Origin: Limnanthes douglasii subsp. nivea
Taxonomy: Eukaryota; Streptophyta; Magnoliopsida; Brassicales; Limnanthaceae
Length of the DNA stretch: 64,000 nucleotides
NCBI GenBank assembly: GCA_036936605.1
Contig: JAUPFV010000005.1
Span: 79,558,885-79,622,884 of the forward strand
Direction of reading: 5' to 3'
The position numbers and the translations under genes are program-made. Every line of letters starts with the position of its first letter. Position 1 is the first letter of the stretch. Shown here piece after piece: positions 45,659 to 55,812 of the stretch. The notes beneath the pieces are model-generated. The model was not told where the DNA came from, did no database searches, and saw only the letters and a program-made list of their open reading frames with translations.

Positions 45659-46066
45659 ATGGGAATGCGGCCACTCTCTAAAGCCAGTCAACATATCCTC
45701 GATGAAATCAGAAGAGATATGAAGGCCACCTTTGTATCCATTTCACCCATCAACATTACTAAAACCATGTTTGTTGAGGAGGAAGAGGACCCCTCACTTG
45801 TGTCATCTTTCTCTTCGTCGAATCTTGAAAGACTTAATGCCATCTACATCGACAACGCAATCATCCTACCCGCCAGTCCTCTTGCTAGTGAACCCCCTCT
45901 CCAGACTGTCAACATCTCATCTCCCAGGTATGTCTCGTGCCTCTTGCATGCCTATGAAAACTTGGTGATACCCGGTCTGGCCCGATCTCTTCCTCCCACA
46001 TCAGCACCTGTAACAATCACCCAAGTAGCCTCATTCAGTTATGAACTATTAACCTTCCCACCATAA
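45659..46066 (+). CDS. Unknown ORF (135 residues)
   Basis: An open frame in a stretch less AT-rich than its surroundings. It encodes MGMRPLSKASQHILDEIRRD with a following acidic EEEED motif, a Ser-rich segment and a Pro/Ser-rich C-terminus. An internal CCCAG|GTATGT could be a splice donor, so it may be one exon of a fragmentary gene. No family recognised, no promoter identified. It may not be coding. Confidence 0.25.
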   Translation: MGMRPLSKASQHILDEIRRDMKATFVSISPINITKTMFVEEEEDPSLVSSFSSSNLERLNAIYIDNAIILPASPLASEPPLQTVNISSPRYVSCLLHAYENLVIPGLARSLPPTSAPVTITQVASFSYELLTFPP

Positions 46067-46339
46067 AAGGCACCATCCAATAATGATGCTCGCAGCTTAA
46101 CCCCCAACCCAAGAAACCTCCCAACCTCCTCATGCATCCCCATGCATGTCGATAAACCTCTTCAAACCTTATCAAACCAAACAGCCCATACTCTCCAAAC
46201 CAGCACCAGCAGTAAGTATATTTTACATCCCAACTCGTCCAAACCCTCAAACCCTCACCCTCATCATCCACCACAACGTATCCTAATAAATGCTGAGATC
46301 TTCATGCTTCAAAATCCACCAAGCCAACCTCCCTTATCC

Positions 46340-46880
46340 CTACATATCTACCTTCCACAATAAAAAATTTACTCAACAGTTATTCACTCTTCCAACCTCC
46401 CCCTATTTTAAATTCAAACGATCTTATTATTCAAAAATATGTTATTTGTAAAGCTTTCTAATTCTTCAACTTTAAAATGGAATATCATATTATCTATTTC
46501 TCTTAAAGTATTATTATAAAAAAATTAAAACTAAAACATTTGAAGCATGTTTTAAAAGTTGATTTTTTGTTCAAAAGCTAAAGTGTCTATAAATTTTTAT
46601 TTATCTTCCAACAATTTTAAAAACAATAGTTTAGATGAAAAAAAATCTTAATATCATATATCAAATACAAAACTCTCAAGTTCCACTAAATTTTTAAGAT
46701 ATTTTTAAAAGAAAAAAAATGAAGATGGAAAATACATATGCACGTATTAAACAAAAGTCTCAAGTTTCGTAGGTTTGTTACTTTTGTATTTTTTTTTTCA
46801 ATTTGTTTTGTTTTGAATGAAACTTGTGGTTTGTTATTTGACAATTTATGAACTATACATGATGATGATATGATTCTCGC
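46340..46880. other. AT-rich stretch, no gene
   Basis: Homopolymer-rich DNA, no feature supported. Confidence 0.5.
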
Positions 46881-47225
46881 ACTTACCATCTAAACTCTAG
46901 GTCTCGTATCTATCATCTAGCATTTGTGTTTCGCATCCATCATTTTCATTTTTACGTTGGTCTCCTATCTCGCATCCAAAAACAAGTCTGGCGTTTATCA
47001 TCTAGCTATTAGGTCTCGCATCTACCATTTTTAATTTATCCAGGTTTCACATCTAGCATCTAACTAAGTCTCGCATTAACCATCTAACATCTAGGTCTAT
47101 GTCTCGAATTTTCCAATCCCAATTTACATTGGTCTCGCAACTAACATCTAAACTATAAATCTCGCATCTATCATTTCTATTTTACACTAGTCTCGCATCT
47201 AGAAACACTAGATGCGAGATGTGAG
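46872..47225. repeat. Degenerate TCTCGCATCTA minisatellite ending in a hairpin
   Basis: More than ten imperfect copies of words like GGTCTCGCATCTACCATCTA are scattered over 350 bp. At about 47191-47219 two such words face each other (TCTCGCATCTAG, 5-nt loop, CTAGATGCGAGA), a 12-bp perfect hairpin. No coding. Confidence 0.7.
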
Positions 47226-47545
47226 ACACTAAACAGGGAGACAAACTTTATCTTTTTCGAAAAAATACAGTAAAACTTACTTAAAACACAAAATCGCTTT
47301 TTTCTCCCAACAATCTCAAATCTTAAATCTAAAAACACATTCCAATTATAATTTGGTTGGTTTAACTATCACATTTTTTTCAATTGAAAAAAAGGTTGAT
47401 AGATTTAGAATTTGTCGTATTCGATTTATAGTCTACAAATTCGATCAAATTTAATCAATTTAACGTAATTGAATTCAATTTACATTTTGTCGATTTATTG
47501 GGAGATTGAAAGAGAATAGAAATACATGAAAAAACCGCAAAGAAG

Positions 47546-47549
<4 letters not shown>

Positions 47550-47611
<62 letters not shown>
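47550..47611. repeat. (TA)n microsatellite
   Basis: About 30 uninterrupted TA dinucleotides just outside the left end of the MULE. Confidence 0.97.
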
Positions 47612-47612
<1 letters not shown>

Positions 47613-47775
47613 CTGATAATACCGAGAATACGAGTGAACTTTTAAAAATCCAAATACTATATCACCAATATCGATAGTCCATAAATTCAAAATAGAAACC
47701 AATTTATCACTGTCAATTTGTAATTTCGCTTCGACAACAAATATATTTGCTATAATAACTTTAGGCCAACAGGGA

Positions 47776-47784
47776 TAAATTTTA
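47776..47784. repeat. MULE target-site duplication, left
   Basis: TAAATTTTA, identical to 59508-59516. Confidence 0.92.
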
Positions 47785-48593
47785 GGGAAAAGTACCCATA
47801 AATACCTTTTCAAGTATCTAATCCCAAGTAAGTACCCAAATATGAGTCCCTTAGACTAATAGTAAGAGGACTATTTTTTTTACCAAAGTAGCCCTAATAC
47901 TAGAAGAAAGAGAAAATAGGTTACTTTTTTTCTAATTTGTACTTTCGCCCCAAATCCCAAAAACTTTAAGATACCAAAAAGACAAAAAGACTTTAGAAGA
48001 AAGTCAGAGAAGAATTAGAACCCAAAAGAAGCCTGTAAACGAACCGTCTCGTTTTTACCCAAGAACCTCCGGCGAGCGCGTTATTTAAACTCCAGCGAAG
48101 GTAGAAGAAAGCATGTGTAGAACTGTTATCGTTTTTTGGTCGTCTGAAGCAAAAACCACCGGGGCACGGGGAGTTCGAACGCCGGACAAAGCACATTGAA
48201 GGTTAGTAGATTTTTCCCGTTCCATGTTTTGTAGATGATACAGTTTGATGATATCGATAAGTAGTGGGTTAGTTTTTTCGGCCGGTTAGTGCAAGATTAG
48301 TCGAAGAAGGAGTCGGACTTTGTTAACTGTAAGCCGGTTGCCGCCTCGCGCGAGGTAGTGAACTGGGTGCAGTTAGAGTTGTTTTTCACATAAATAGTGT
48401 TGTCTCTCGCCTTAGTTTATTATCGGTTTGGTTTAATTTTGGTAGCTTTGATTAGGGGCAGAGTAGTTGGTGGTTCTAGCACGCGTTTGTTATGTGAATG
48501 CACTGTTAGGGCAGTAGATGGTTTTGACATGCAGATTAAGGGAAATGGTGGTTTGTGATACGCGTAATATGTGTTAGTACAGGGTTCCTCGTG

Positions 48594-48680
48594 ACAAGGC
48601 GCGTGTGATGTTGTCATCAAAGAACATAACTCGCGCCAGACTTGTGAATGTTTAGGCTGTGCCTATTGTCTGGTTTCTGG
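48594..48680 (+). repeat. Direct repeat of the outer end of the inverted-repeat arm
   Basis: CGTGACAAGGCGCGTGTGATGT through the following GTCTGGTTTCT matches 55722-55806 in the same orientation, and 53617-53700 in the inverse. So the same module occurs three times in the MULE. Confidence 0.7.
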
Positions 48681-48980
48681 TTAGTGTGTCTCGCGCCGAT
48701 GTCGCGCGACGTCTGGAAAACATTTTGAATTTTTGACTCGCGCGAGTTTACTTAACGTATCGCGCATTGTGTATATAGTTTCACACTAGCCTTCGTATAA
48801 GTAGGCAGTGCAGTTGGGTTTCTCTGTACATCGCGCTACATTCAATGAGTGAAACGCGTGGTTGTCGAATGGCTGATTGAAGTTTGATTTATAAAGAGTT
48901 GTAGTAGGACATATTTCTAGTAGGGGTTTAACACTGCTAAAATCTTACGTGTGTGTTGTTTTGTTCAAACAGGTTCTGCT

Positions 48981-51924
48981 ATGGGCAAAGGTACTTTTTA
49001 CAGGTCTAGTCTGGTAAGCATATTGAATTTGCTGCAGAAAGACATAGTCACCGAGGAGCATATTGAGGCTACAAAGAACACATCATTCTATACTTTACTT
49101 AAAACTTCATTTGCGACAAGGAACAAAGACCTGCCGAAGAAACGGTTTAACAAGGTTCTAGAGGAGATTATAAAGAGATACTCACCAAAGAATGGGTGTT
49201 TTAGAATAGGTTCAAAGCGGGTCAAGCTTACAAAGAAGGATGTTAAAGCAATTTTCGGTCTTAAACACGGAACGGAGGAAATGCCTATGAACAGATTAGG
49301 GGCTTTCAGTGGAAGATTTGAAGATGGTGCGGAGAACGAGTTTGCACGGATGCAGAAATATTTCTTGCGTTCACGTGCTAGGAAAAGTGGACCGTCAAAC
49401 CAAAAGGTTATTTCAAATGCGTTGATAAAGGTACGAATAACATATTATTAGATCTAGTGATGTTTTGGCATATAAAATTAAATAACTACCGTCTGTTCCG
49501 ACACAGGAAGCAATAGAAATAGCGGCGAAGGATGGTAGTGAGGAATCCGTAACCGATGTTGCGAAGCTTTTGATACTATTCATTTGTTCAACCCTGTTCT
49601 ATTCTGTGTCTGGAGATATCATGGGTTGGACGATGGTTTTCTACGTAGAAGACATGCTCAAAATTAATGATTATGATTGGTCGCGAGAAATTGTTGAGAA
49701 GCTAACAAAGTCTATGGTAAATTGTTTGGAGAAAGGGACACCCGATCACGTCATTGGCTGCGTAGCCGTGTTGTTGGTTTGTATCGAACAATTAATGTGT
49801 TATTTTGTTCTCTTATGAAAGTGATACGAGTCTGGCTTTACTTTGCAGCCCTTCATAATGAAGCACACCACGCTAGGTGCGGATATGGTAAGGCCAAACA
49901 TGATACCTAGGTGCTACAAATTGTGGGGGCTGGAATGCAAGGAGGCGACTATAGCGGCTGTTAAAAGGGTTAGGAAGCTGGCAGATGAGGAGGTAACTTA
50001 TGGTTGTTTTTATATGTTTTAACTGGGTTCCGCGCGTGGTAATAGTATTCTAGCGCGATGTATGTGCATCTAGGTACCAAGTGCATCGCGTATCGGACTC
50101 GCGCATTATGTTTTGGCATGGTTAAAAAGCAGGGCCTAGTTATTAAATGCATGTGTCGCGTTAGCGGCCCTTGTGGAGGGGCCTAGTCATAGTGCATGAA
50201 CATTTGATTCGCGTGATAATGGTGAGATGTTATGCGTCGCGCGACATGGGTACTGACTAAACTCACGAGTCGTGTATTATGGAAACTGTTGTCGAGTAAT
50301 TCGCGTCATGTACGTGCGTGTGCATTGTTTGTTGAAACCTTACTGTTAATTTGCAGGTGTTGGAAGGGGAGCTGGAGCTGACGGAAGAAGAAGAACTGGC
50401 ATTCGGGTCAGGGGAGGCCGGGACAAGGTGTGTAAGCAGGTCAACAGGAAAAAGGAAAAAACAGGTGATTACTAGAGGAGGGAAACGGGCCAAGTATTGT
50501 AGAGGAGGGGAAACAAATAAGATGGAGATTGGACAGGGATCTGGTACAGTTGAGAAAAAGAAGGCTACAGAAAGGAAATGTCCCTAACACAGCAAGTGTT
50601 ACTCGAAAACCCAAAACTGAAACCGGGGTGGAAGTGGGAACTGCTGTAAAATCAAAGAATGAGTTGCAAACCAAGTTGGAAGCGCAACGCAAAGCGAAGT
50701 TGGAAGTACTAACACAGCCCGAGATAAGAGAACCACTACAACCAACAGTGGAAGTGGAAGCAGATTGTTTTGATCTTCCAAACCTCGATGATGCATTCGT
50801 ATTATGTACACGATCATTTTTTGACGAAATTGATAAGGCGGCGGCGATACACTCGAGTGGAGGAAAGTCGGAGGACATTAGTGCGTCGAAAAGTCTGTTA
50901 CGAGATGCACCTACAATGGTATGTTCTGAACTATGATAACAGTAGTATACTGATTTGTAAGTTTTGGATGGTTATTTAACCAGGTTTATGTTGTTTTACA
51001 GTTAGTAGATAAGATAAATCCAAATTAGGATTTACTTACACAGACGCAAGAGGCGGGAAATAGTGAACAAACTTGGGAAAAAGAAACAGCTACTACGAAA
51101 TTTAATAGATGTTCATCAATACCGCAAGGTAGTTCGAATACAGCAAAATGAAGATCAACTAGACTCTGAGGTATGGTATTTTCCAGAACATGAATTTACA
51201 TACCGGCTAAGTGTTAGCGTCACAGAACTAATGGCCGTAGCATACGAAGGGGAGCTAGATTTCAAGGTAAAGCTTAGAAAGTTGATATAACACAAATAAT
51301 GAACAACTACTCTAGATATAGCTATGATTTTTACGTGTTGTAGATCATCGATGCCTGGATATATAAGCTGCTTCAAGATTCAAACTGGACCGTACCTTTT
51401 AAAGGACTCACTGACTAGTACAATTGTAAACAAAATGCTATTCAGATATCAGGGGTGGCAATGGTTAGTATCTAATTAATAAATACACATTATTGTGTGA
51501 CGACGTATGTTCATTGTTTGCAGGCTCCTTATACATCTCGCGTCATTTTGTGTACGAATCACGTGTTAAAGGATGGATATCGCGTCCTAATGTAAAGTGA
51601 TTCACAGCATTAAGAGTACACATTTAAATTCAAAAAACGAAACTAACATTTTTCTTATTTGACAAGCTCAACTATTGTATGAAGAAGAGATACATACCGC
51701 GTGTGAAGAATGGATACAAAGTTAAAGCAACTATCGAAATCCCACAGCAAGAAAAAGATTCGCTTGACTGTGGAGTGTTCGTGTGTGAGTATGTGAAAGA
51801 CATTATCCAGCACGGCTTCGTAGGCAAGAAATATAGCAAGTGCATGCCAGCTAGAGCACGCGCAGAAATCTTCAACCACTTCCTGAATGACAAGAACACT
51901 AATTTAAGGGCATCCGATTTGTAG
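48981..51924 (+). pseudogene. DUF1985/ULP1-type C48 peptidase gene, degenerate
   Basis: Exons 1-3 are clean and join in phase 0: 48981-49430, 49507-49776 and 49849-49992, all GT-AG. An acceptor just before the ATG (AAACAG at 48967-48972) suggests a leader intron. They encode an N-terminal domain like the DUF1985-type region of plant ULP1-associated MULE proteins (KKDVKAIFGLKHGTEEMPMN, then FYVEDMLKINDYDWSREI). Exon 4 (from 50357) is charged and changes frame near 50530-50587. Exon 5 (from 51002) meets a TAG. The protease part is fragmentary: IIDAWIYKLLQ at about 51344-51376 and, at 51666-51924, the Cys box QQEKDSLDCGVFVCEYVKDI of C48 (SUMO-type) proteases. The exon expected to carry catalytic His and Asp is not visible between 51420 and 51660. 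Confidence 0.75.
51666..51924 (+). other. ULP1 catalytic-cysteine exon
   Basis: The best preserved protease piece: 80 residues with the Gln-(x)5-8-DCGxF/V arrangement of C48 peptidases (QQEKDSLDCGVFVCEY), followed by the usual helical C-terminus (ARAEIFNHFLND). Confidence 0.8.
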
Positions 51925-52529
51925 CATTGTATTTTCGACGTGACTCGCGCCAGATCATAATGTTTTGTAGGACTTGTAACCAGACTTGACTCGCATTTGG
52001 GGTTAAACGTAATTAGCATATCATGTTTTTTGTAACTCGCGCGTAATGTTATGCACAGGACGGGTTATTTTAATTTAATATGCGTTGTAAGTTGTATGTC
52101 ATGCGCGATATAACTGTAACGAAACAAGATTTTAATGATGTTGACAGAGGCATTACCGAGCAACCCATGATTTTGTGTGGTGTGAATATCGCGCAGGATA
52201 AGTCAAGAACCCATTAAACCGGCATGTTAATGACTCGCGCAACATGTTTGTTTGACTATAACTAAGACGCGTTTTACTCATTACCACCGCAACGATAAAT
52301 GTGACCTGGCGCGATTTAAGAGTGCAATCCCGAAATTAAATACGTGTGATGGGTGACATATTATACTCCCGCCAAAAGTAATTTTTTCACTTTAATTCTC
52401 CCGCCAAACACTAAGCTACAAAATATTACCCGCCTACTTACCACCCTAATATTTCTCCCTTATATACCTCCACAAAACTACATATTGTATACTCTTAAAC
52501 AATTTAAACACTCCAAATAGGAAATAGGT

Positions 52530-52898
52530 ATGAGTTGGTGCGTCGATGAAGACCAACACTTGCTCCAAGCCGTGAAGTACGTGAAGAGAACAAGCTCGGA
52601 TGAAGAGGCGGACGTTTTTCGGGATCAAGTTTTATGCAGGATGTACTTTGACTACGGGAGGCTTGGATTTGTCGGCCCCCACATTCAAACACGAGAAAGC
52701 GTCGCTGCGAGGTACAACGAACTGAAATCAGAACCCTTGCTACGTGTTTCTGATCTTTGTTTAGATTTGCGCTTAGAGGTAGGAAACGTATGGCAGTGGG
52801 AAGATAATGATTGGATATCAAGAGATATGATTATCTACCTAAAGGAATCCATCGCACAGAGAGAAGATGCAATTGTTAATTGCTCACCGGTTAGATGA
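52530..52898 (+). CDS. Small SANT/Myb-like ORF inside the MULE (122 residues)
   Basis: An intact ORF with a TATATA box at 52461-52466, about 64 bp before the ATG, so it looks like an independent gene. The N-terminal 70 residues (MSWCVDEDQHLLQAVKYVKR, later VGPHIQTRESVAARYNELKS) follow the pattern W-x(3-4)-E/D-D-x2-LL-x-AV .. GPxxxxRESVxxRYNELK of Myb/SANT DNA-binding modules. This is by pattern only. The remainder is acidic with one Trp-rich patch. No matching second repeat was seen. TCGCG words lie on both sides but not within the ORF. It could be a DNA-binding accessory protein of the element or a captured host fragment. Confidence 0.5.
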   Translation: MSWCVDEDQHLLQAVKYVKRTSSDEEADVFRDQVLCRMYFDYGRLGFVGPHIQTRESVAARYNELKSEPLLRVSDLCLDLRLEVGNVWQWEDNDWISRDMIIYLKESIAQREDAIVNCSPVR

Positions 52899-52899
52899 A

Positions 52900-53615
52900 A
52901 ACAGTGGTTTATTGCAATAACGCTTTTTTATGGGTTTTGGCCAAAATTGTAACTCTATTCAAAGAAAAAAGTAGTCTTTAGATTGGATGTGAAGGACTAT
53001 CTTTGTTAATGTTTTAAATATATGACTTTTTTGGTTAGTGAACTACTACGACTTTATTTGGTCATGTTTAGAATGTTTGGATGTTGTCTATATCAAACGT
53101 ATCGCATCCTATCTACCCTTCTCGCGCGTGCTGGAAGGCATGACTAGCGCAGTTGTTTAACATTGTTAAAATCAACTACTTAGCGTCAAAAGAAACAAAT
53201 ACCTCGCGTTACTTGTTCTTTACTATAACTTCACATCTAGCGTCAAAAGACATTGACATCTATTTTTATAAGACATAGTAATCTAGCGTGAGAAGATAAT
53301 CACAGCTACCGTCTGGTTACAGCTTGACCTACTTGAAAAAGTAGGCCTTAGAAGATGAAAGGTGGTACGACTGTATATGGTATAAACCGATAGAGTGTTG
53401 GCCAATAATACGTTAGTACCTCGCGTTCGAGAAAATGAACGTCTCGCGTGGGGTCAGACTTCTATTTAAGATCGAAACAGATTCTCTAACGTCGCTTGAC
53501 AAGTACGCGAGACATTATTAATACTTATGCGAATTATTAAGATCGAAACGGATTCAAAAACGTCGCTTGACATGTACGCGAGACACGCTTCCCAGATACC
53601 AACTACGAAGCAACA
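52900..53615. other. Non-coding MULE segment rich in CGCG words
   Basis: No ORF. Contains CTCGCGCGTG, CCTCGCGTTAC, CCTCGCGTTCG, TCTCGCGTGG and two GACGTCGCTTGACA-like repeats with TACGCGAGAC (near 53490 and 53560). The block AAGATCGAAACNGATTC..AACGTCGCTTGACA occurs twice. Confidence 0.7.
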
Positions 53616-54063
53616 CATAAATATTAAAAATGCTGGCGCGAGATAAGTTCTAAGATGACAACGTCATACGCGCCATGTGACGGGGCAGTACACATAATAC
53701 TATTTTGTTAATGGTAAAATTAAAAATTCTGGAATTTAAAAAGTTAATAATCAAAATTAATCAATGACAATGGAGAGTAGGCTTTGGTTGTCGTGATTCA
53801 AATTTAAATTTAAATCACGTCGTACTTAAGGGCTAGTGAAAAGACAATGGGATGTCTTTTCACTAATTGCATTGGGTTTATTAATGAAGGATGTGACTAG
53901 GGTAGATAAAGCACTCATTGCATGTACATTAAATGTTACCTAGGGTACGCGTTGTTCTAGAAATTATTTAAATAGGCGTATCGCGTTTTGCTTGCATGGT
54001 TATCCATTAGACTTTTCAAATTCTTAAAACTGTTTCTCCTCTATAGCAAACCAGAAGACGACG

Positions 54064-54486
54064 ATGAGCAGTGCTGACTCCTACGGCAATGAAGGGTCGG
54101 AAGGTTCGTATTCTGATGAGAATTCTAGGCGCTCCGAGTTGAACTACAAGCGGGAGACTACCTCGGAGTACTCTTCCGACGCCGAGTCCAATCCTTTCAG
54201 TCCATCTCTTTTGTCGGCTGACTCTGAGTACTCTGAGTACTCCATCTCATGGCCGGAAGAAGATTCTGACACCGACTGGTATCCAAAAAGACGAAGGATA
54301 GTCAAGAACATGAAGACGAACTGGAGCAGGAGGAAGATAACTCCCCGGAAGTCTTCGAATGACTCATCGGATGATGATTACTGGGGGTACGAAACGGACG
54401 AGGATGACGGGACGGACGAGGACGAGGATGAAGAGGATGACGATGGGGAGGACACATCTGAGGAGGGTAACTCTTCAGATTATTAG
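54064..54486 (+). CDS. Acidic Ser/Asp-rich protein, left twin (140 residues)
   Basis: An intact ORF from ATG 54064, with a TATA-like TTATTTAAATAGG at about 53964-53976. It encodes MSSADSYGNEGSEGSYSDEN, a Ser/Tyr/Glu-rich N-terminus with EYSEYS, a conserved middle WPEEDSDTDWYPKRRRIVKN with a basic KRRR cluster, and an Asp/Glu-only tail. It looks like a disordered acidic nuclear protein (chaperone- or activator-like by composition), but I recognise no family. It faces its twin at 54831-55337 tail to tail. Confidence 0.6.
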   Translation: MSSADSYGNEGSEGSYSDENSRRSELNYKRETTSEYSSDAESNPFSPSLLSADSEYSEYSISWPEEDSDTDWYPKRRRIVKNMKTNWSRRKITPRKSSNDSSDDDYWGYETDEDDGTDEDEDEEDDDGEDTSEEGNSSDY

Positions 54487-54830
54487 AATATGGTTCTGTT
54501 GTTTTAAACTGCTGTTGTTTTTTGTTGCTGTAATTTGCAAACCCTTTTTCTTTTTGCTGTGTTTTGGTTAGGGTTTAGTATCCGGGCACTTATAGGCCCT
54601 CTGTGATCGAATTTTATTTCACTTCTCTTTCTGCACTACTTTTGCAACGTATAAATTATCAATCGATTGAGATCGATTGATAATTTATACGTTGTAAAAG
54701 TAGTGTAGAAAGAAATTGAAATACAATTTGATCACAAAGGGCCTACCAGTGCCCGGATACTAAACCCTAACCAAAACACAGCAAAAAGCAAAAGGGTTTA
54801 CAATTTAAAGCAACAAAAAACAACAACACT

Positions 54831-55337
54831 TTAAAACAACAGAACCTCCTCCCCATTGTCTTCCTCATTGTCCAAGTCCTCGTCCGTCTCTTCATCTTCA
54901 TCCTCTTCATCCTTGTCCTCTTCATCCTCTTCCTCTTCATCCTCCCCGTCTGTTTCGTACCCCCAGTAATCATCATCGGATGAGTCCTTCGAAGACTTCC
55001 TAGGAGTTATCTTCCTCCTGCCCCAGTTCGTCTTCATGTTCTTGACTATCCTTCGCCGTTTTGGATACCACTCCATGTCGGAATCTTCTTCCGGCCACGA
55101 GAGGGAGTACTCAGAGTACTCAGAGTACTCAGAGTACTCAGAGTACTCAGAGTACTCAGAGTACTCAGAGTACTCAGAGTCAGTCGGTGAAAGAGATGGA
55201 GTGAAAGGATTCGACTCGGCGTCGGAAGAGTACTCTGTAGTAGTCTCTCGCTTGTAGTTCATGTCGTAGCGCCTAGAACTCTCGTCGGAATACGAACCTT
55301 CTGACCCTTCATTGCCGTAGGAGTCTGAACCGCTCAT
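54831..55337 (-). CDS. Acidic Ser/Asp-rich protein, right twin (168 residues), tail altered
   Basis: Paralogue of the left twin, about 80% identical. Two structural changes stand out. An in-frame 9-bp expansion gives eight EYS units in a row (DNA at about 55107-55181), against two in the left copy. A deletion of about 40 bp near the end removes the left twin's C-terminal TSEEGNSSDY and runs the frame into former 3' UTR (EEVLLF). It has the same promoter region in inverted orientation, with TATTTAAATAATTT near 55424-55437. Confidence 0.55.
   Translation of the reverse strand: MSGSDSYGNEGSEGSYSDESSRRYDMNYKRETTTEYSSDAESNPFTPSLSPTDSEYSEYSEYSEYSEYSEYSEYSEYSLSWPEEDSDMEWYPKRRRIVKNMKTNWGRRKITPRKSSKDSSDDDYWGYETDGEDEEEEDEEDKDEEDEDEETDEDLDNEEDNGEEVLLF
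55107..55181. repeat. 9-bp microsatellite (TCAGAGTAC)n in a coding region
   Basis: About eight units coding (Ser-Glu-Tyr)n on the minus strand. Only about two units at the equivalent site 54224-54243. Confidence 0.95.
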
Positions 55338-55812
55338 CGTCGTCTTATGGTTTGCTATGGAGGAGAAGCAGTTTTTAGAATTTGAATAGTCTTATGGATA
55401 ACCATGCAAGCAAACGTGATACGCCTATTTAAATAATTTCTAGAACAACGCGTACCCTAGGTAACATTTAATGTACATGCAATGAGTGCTTTATCTACCC
55501 TAGTCACATCCTTCATTAATAAACCCAATGTAATTAGTGAAAAGACATTCCATTGTCTTTTCACTAGCCATTAAGTACGACGCGATTTAAATTTAAATTT
55601 GAATAACGACAACCAAAGCATACTCTCCATTGTTGTTTATTAATTCTGATTATTAACTTTTTAAATTTCAGAATTTTTAAATTTACCATTAACGAAATAG
55701 TATTATGTGTACTGCCCCGTGACAAGGCGCGTATGACGTTGTCATTGTAGAACCTATCTCGCGCCAGCATGACAAATATTTAGGTTGTGTTTACTAGTTG
55801 GTTTCTTGACTA

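Larger units (their letters stand above)
53617..55790. repeat. Large inverted repeat with about 1.05-kb arms and 4-nt centre
   Basis: The left arm 53617-54667 and right arm 54672-55790 are reverse complements with scattered differences. The centre is perfect over about 30 bp (AACGTATAAATTATCAATCGAT, TGAG, then its complement). Outer ends share GCTGGCGCGAGAT / ATCTCGCGCCAGC. The right arm is longer because of a 9-bp repeat expansion in its ORF. Each arm holds one acidic-protein gene including promoter and 3' region. Confidence 0.95.

Noticed and set aside
55036..55257. Plus-strand ORF with EYS repeats opposite the right acidic twin
   Set aside because: The 9-bp repeat contains the palindrome GAGTACTC and so codes EYS on both strands; only the minus strand matches the left twin and has a promoter.
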